Assembly (NCBI RefSeq): GCF_002174305.1
Contig: NZ_MIJB01000025.1
Coordinates: forward strand, 62,001-126,000
Length of the DNA stretch: 64,000 bases
Direction of reading: 5' to 3'
Origin: Aeromicrobium sp. PE09-221
Lineage (GTDB): Bacteria; Actinomycetota; Actinomycetes; Propionibacteriales; Nocardioidaceae
Notes under the pieces: model-generated
Seen by the model: only the letters and a program-made list of their open reading frames with translations
Database searches by the model: none
Told to the model about the DNA's origin: nothing
In this document: positions 63,105 through 64,000 of the stretch, piece after piece
Numbering within the stretch: position 1 is the stretch's first letter
How the letters are laid out: each line of letters begins with the position of its first letter
Program-made: the position numbers and the translations under genes

Positions 63105-64000
63105 ATGGCCAGTCCCGCCGCACACATCGACGCCGGTGGACGCGAAGTGCGCGTCTCCAGCCCCGATCGGATCATCTTCGAAGCGACCGATCTCACACCC
63201 GATATCACCAAGCTCGAGGTCGTCGAGTACTTCGTCAAGGTCGGTGACGGGCTCATGCGCGCACTCTGTGAGCGGCCCACGACCCTCGAGCGCTGGCCCA
63301 AGGGGGTCCGGGAGGACATGGACCTGTCGACGCGCCAGGACAACCATGGCGACGCCTTCTATCAGAAACGTGTGCCCAAGGGCGCACCCGACTACGTCGA
63401 GACGGTGCGGATCAACTTCCCCTCCGGACGCCGCGCCGACGAGATCTGCCCCACCGAGATCGCCGTCGCGGCATGGGCGGCCCACATGGGCACGATCACC
63501 TTCCATCCCTGGCCGGTGCGCCGCGCGGATGTCGACCGGCCCGATGAGCTGCGCATCGACCTCGACCCGCAGCCCGGCACGGACTTCCACGACGCCCAGC
63601 GTGTCGCTCGCAGCGCCAAGGATCTGCTGGAGGAGATCGGGATCCGCGGCTTCGCGAAGACCAGCGGCAATCGAGGGGTGCACGTCTTCGTGCGCATCGA
63701 GCCGCGCTGGACGTTCACCGATGTCCGCCACGCGGCACTCGCCTTCGGTCGCGAGCTGTCCCGACGGGATGACCGGGTCACCACCGCCTGGTGGAAGGAG
63801 GAGCGAGGCGAGCGCATCTTCGTCGACTTCAACCAGAACGCTCGCGATCGCACCATCGCGAGCGCCTACAGCCTGAGGCCGAAGCCCGGCGCGCCGGTCT
63901 CCACTCCCCTCACCTGGGACGAGCTCTTCGATCTCGACGATCCTCGCACTCTCAACCTCACCTCCGTTCCCGGACTGCTGGAGCGCCGTCCCGACGCCTG
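63105..64000 (+). CDS. LigD-type DNA primase/polymerase domain protein (C-terminus beyond window)
   Basis: The frame from the ATG at 63105 is open to the window end (298 codons) and shows the archaeo-eukaryotic primase fold of LigD polymerase domains: TKLEVVEYFVKVGDGLMRAL, RWPKGVREDMDLSTRQDNHG, FYQKRVPKGAPDYVETV, DELRIDLDPQPGTDF with the two metal-binding aspartates, and AKTSGNRGVHVFVRIEP with the catalytic histidine. WWKEERGERIFVDFNQNARD follows. Stand-alone proteins of this type (PolD1/PolD2, Rv3730c and Rv0269c class) serve repair synthesis or NHEJ-like work in mycobacteria. No ligase domain is visible before the window ends, and one cannot be excluded beyond it. Confidence 0.9.
   Translation, partial: MASPAAHIDAGGREVRVSSPDRIIFEATDLTPDITKLEVVEYFVKVGDGLMRALCERPTTLERWPKGVREDMDLSTRQDNHGDAFYQKRVPKGAPDYVETVRINFPSGRRADEICPTEIAVAAWAAHMGTITFHPWPVRRADVDRPDELRIDLDPQPGTDFHDAQRVARSAKDLLEEIGIRGFAKTSGNRGVHVFVRIEPRWTFTDVRHAALAFGRELSRRDDRVTTAWWKEERGERIFVDFNQNARDRTIASAYSLRPKPGAPVSTPLTWDELFDLDDPRTLNLTSVPGLLERRPDA

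Overview
The window is high-GC actinobacterial chromosome. Gene content and order point to the mycolic-acid-producing order Mycobacteriales (the Mycobacterium, Corynebacterium, Gordonia and Dietzia group). The block fadE25, purE-purK, PH-domain protein, birA, accD5-accE-maf, accA3, lpdA, purine nucleoside phosphorylase and pmmB matches the order I recall from the Rv3274c-Rv3308 part of the Mycobacterium tuberculosis chromosome. The sufR-B-D-(Rieske)-C-S-U-T operon, SerB2 with two ACT domains, a mycobacterial-type SOS box and a stand-alone LigD-type polymerase fit the same group. Genus and species cannot be fixed by eye.

Layout. 1-1650: the end of a TRIC/UPF0126 membrane protein gene, then a 17-repeat type I-E CRISPR array with no cas genes in the window; its leader appears to lie on the right, so it should be transcribed leftward. 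1800-3220: a DUF222/HNH (13E12-type) gene behind a perfect SOS box, broken by an insertion and a frameshift. 3200-6000: DUF1992 protein, AlkA-like glycosylase, an unknown protein and a flavin-binding PPOX protein. 5960-10030 (minus strand): purE-purK, a class III adenylate cyclase, a PH-domain membrane protein and birA. 10045-15685: the acyl-CoA carboxylase genes accD5, accE and accA3, with maf and a fadE25-like acyl-CoA dehydrogenase between them. 15750-19810: a 1352-residue exported cell-wall protein joining an amidase/PGRP domain, six FN3 repeats and a SpoIID domain. 19900-24390: lpdA and a haem ABC importer behind a DtxR/IdeR-like box. 24460-34350: purine nucleoside phosphorylase, phosphosugar mutase, DUF445, CPBP protease, HrpA helicase, FKBP isomerase and a zinc dehydrogenase. 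34400-37680: paired acyl-CoA dehydrogenases and peptide deformylase.

38180-48510: a genomic island of about 10.3 kb inserted inside a TrmH/SpoU RNA methyltransferase gene. The native 3' half is stranded on the left (37767-38192). The right-hand gene (48008-48898) is a chimera: the native 5' half is fused in frame to an island-borne replacement 3' half. The island encodes a resolvase-family protein lacking the catalytic serine and a tightly overlapping operon of two different HsdM methylases, HsdS, HsdR and an OLD-family ATPase/TOPRIM nuclease. This looks like a composite anti-phage module and is the most interesting part of the window.

48900-56200: PEBP protein, SPFH/NfeD pair, ABC ATPase, serB2, dodecin, DUF3099, SURF1 and an ABC-F protein. 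56340-62921: the complete SUF iron-sulfur operon with its SufR repressor and a SufR-type operator. 63105-64000: the start of a LigD-type primase/polymerase. No rRNA, tRNA or insertion sequence was recognised. No gene-free stretch exceeds 300 bases outside the CRISPR array; the largest gaps are 1653-1847, 32747-32949, 38193-38405 and 62922-63104, and they are described in the entries that border them. Start codons were chosen by ribosome-binding site, overlap and family length and are not proven.
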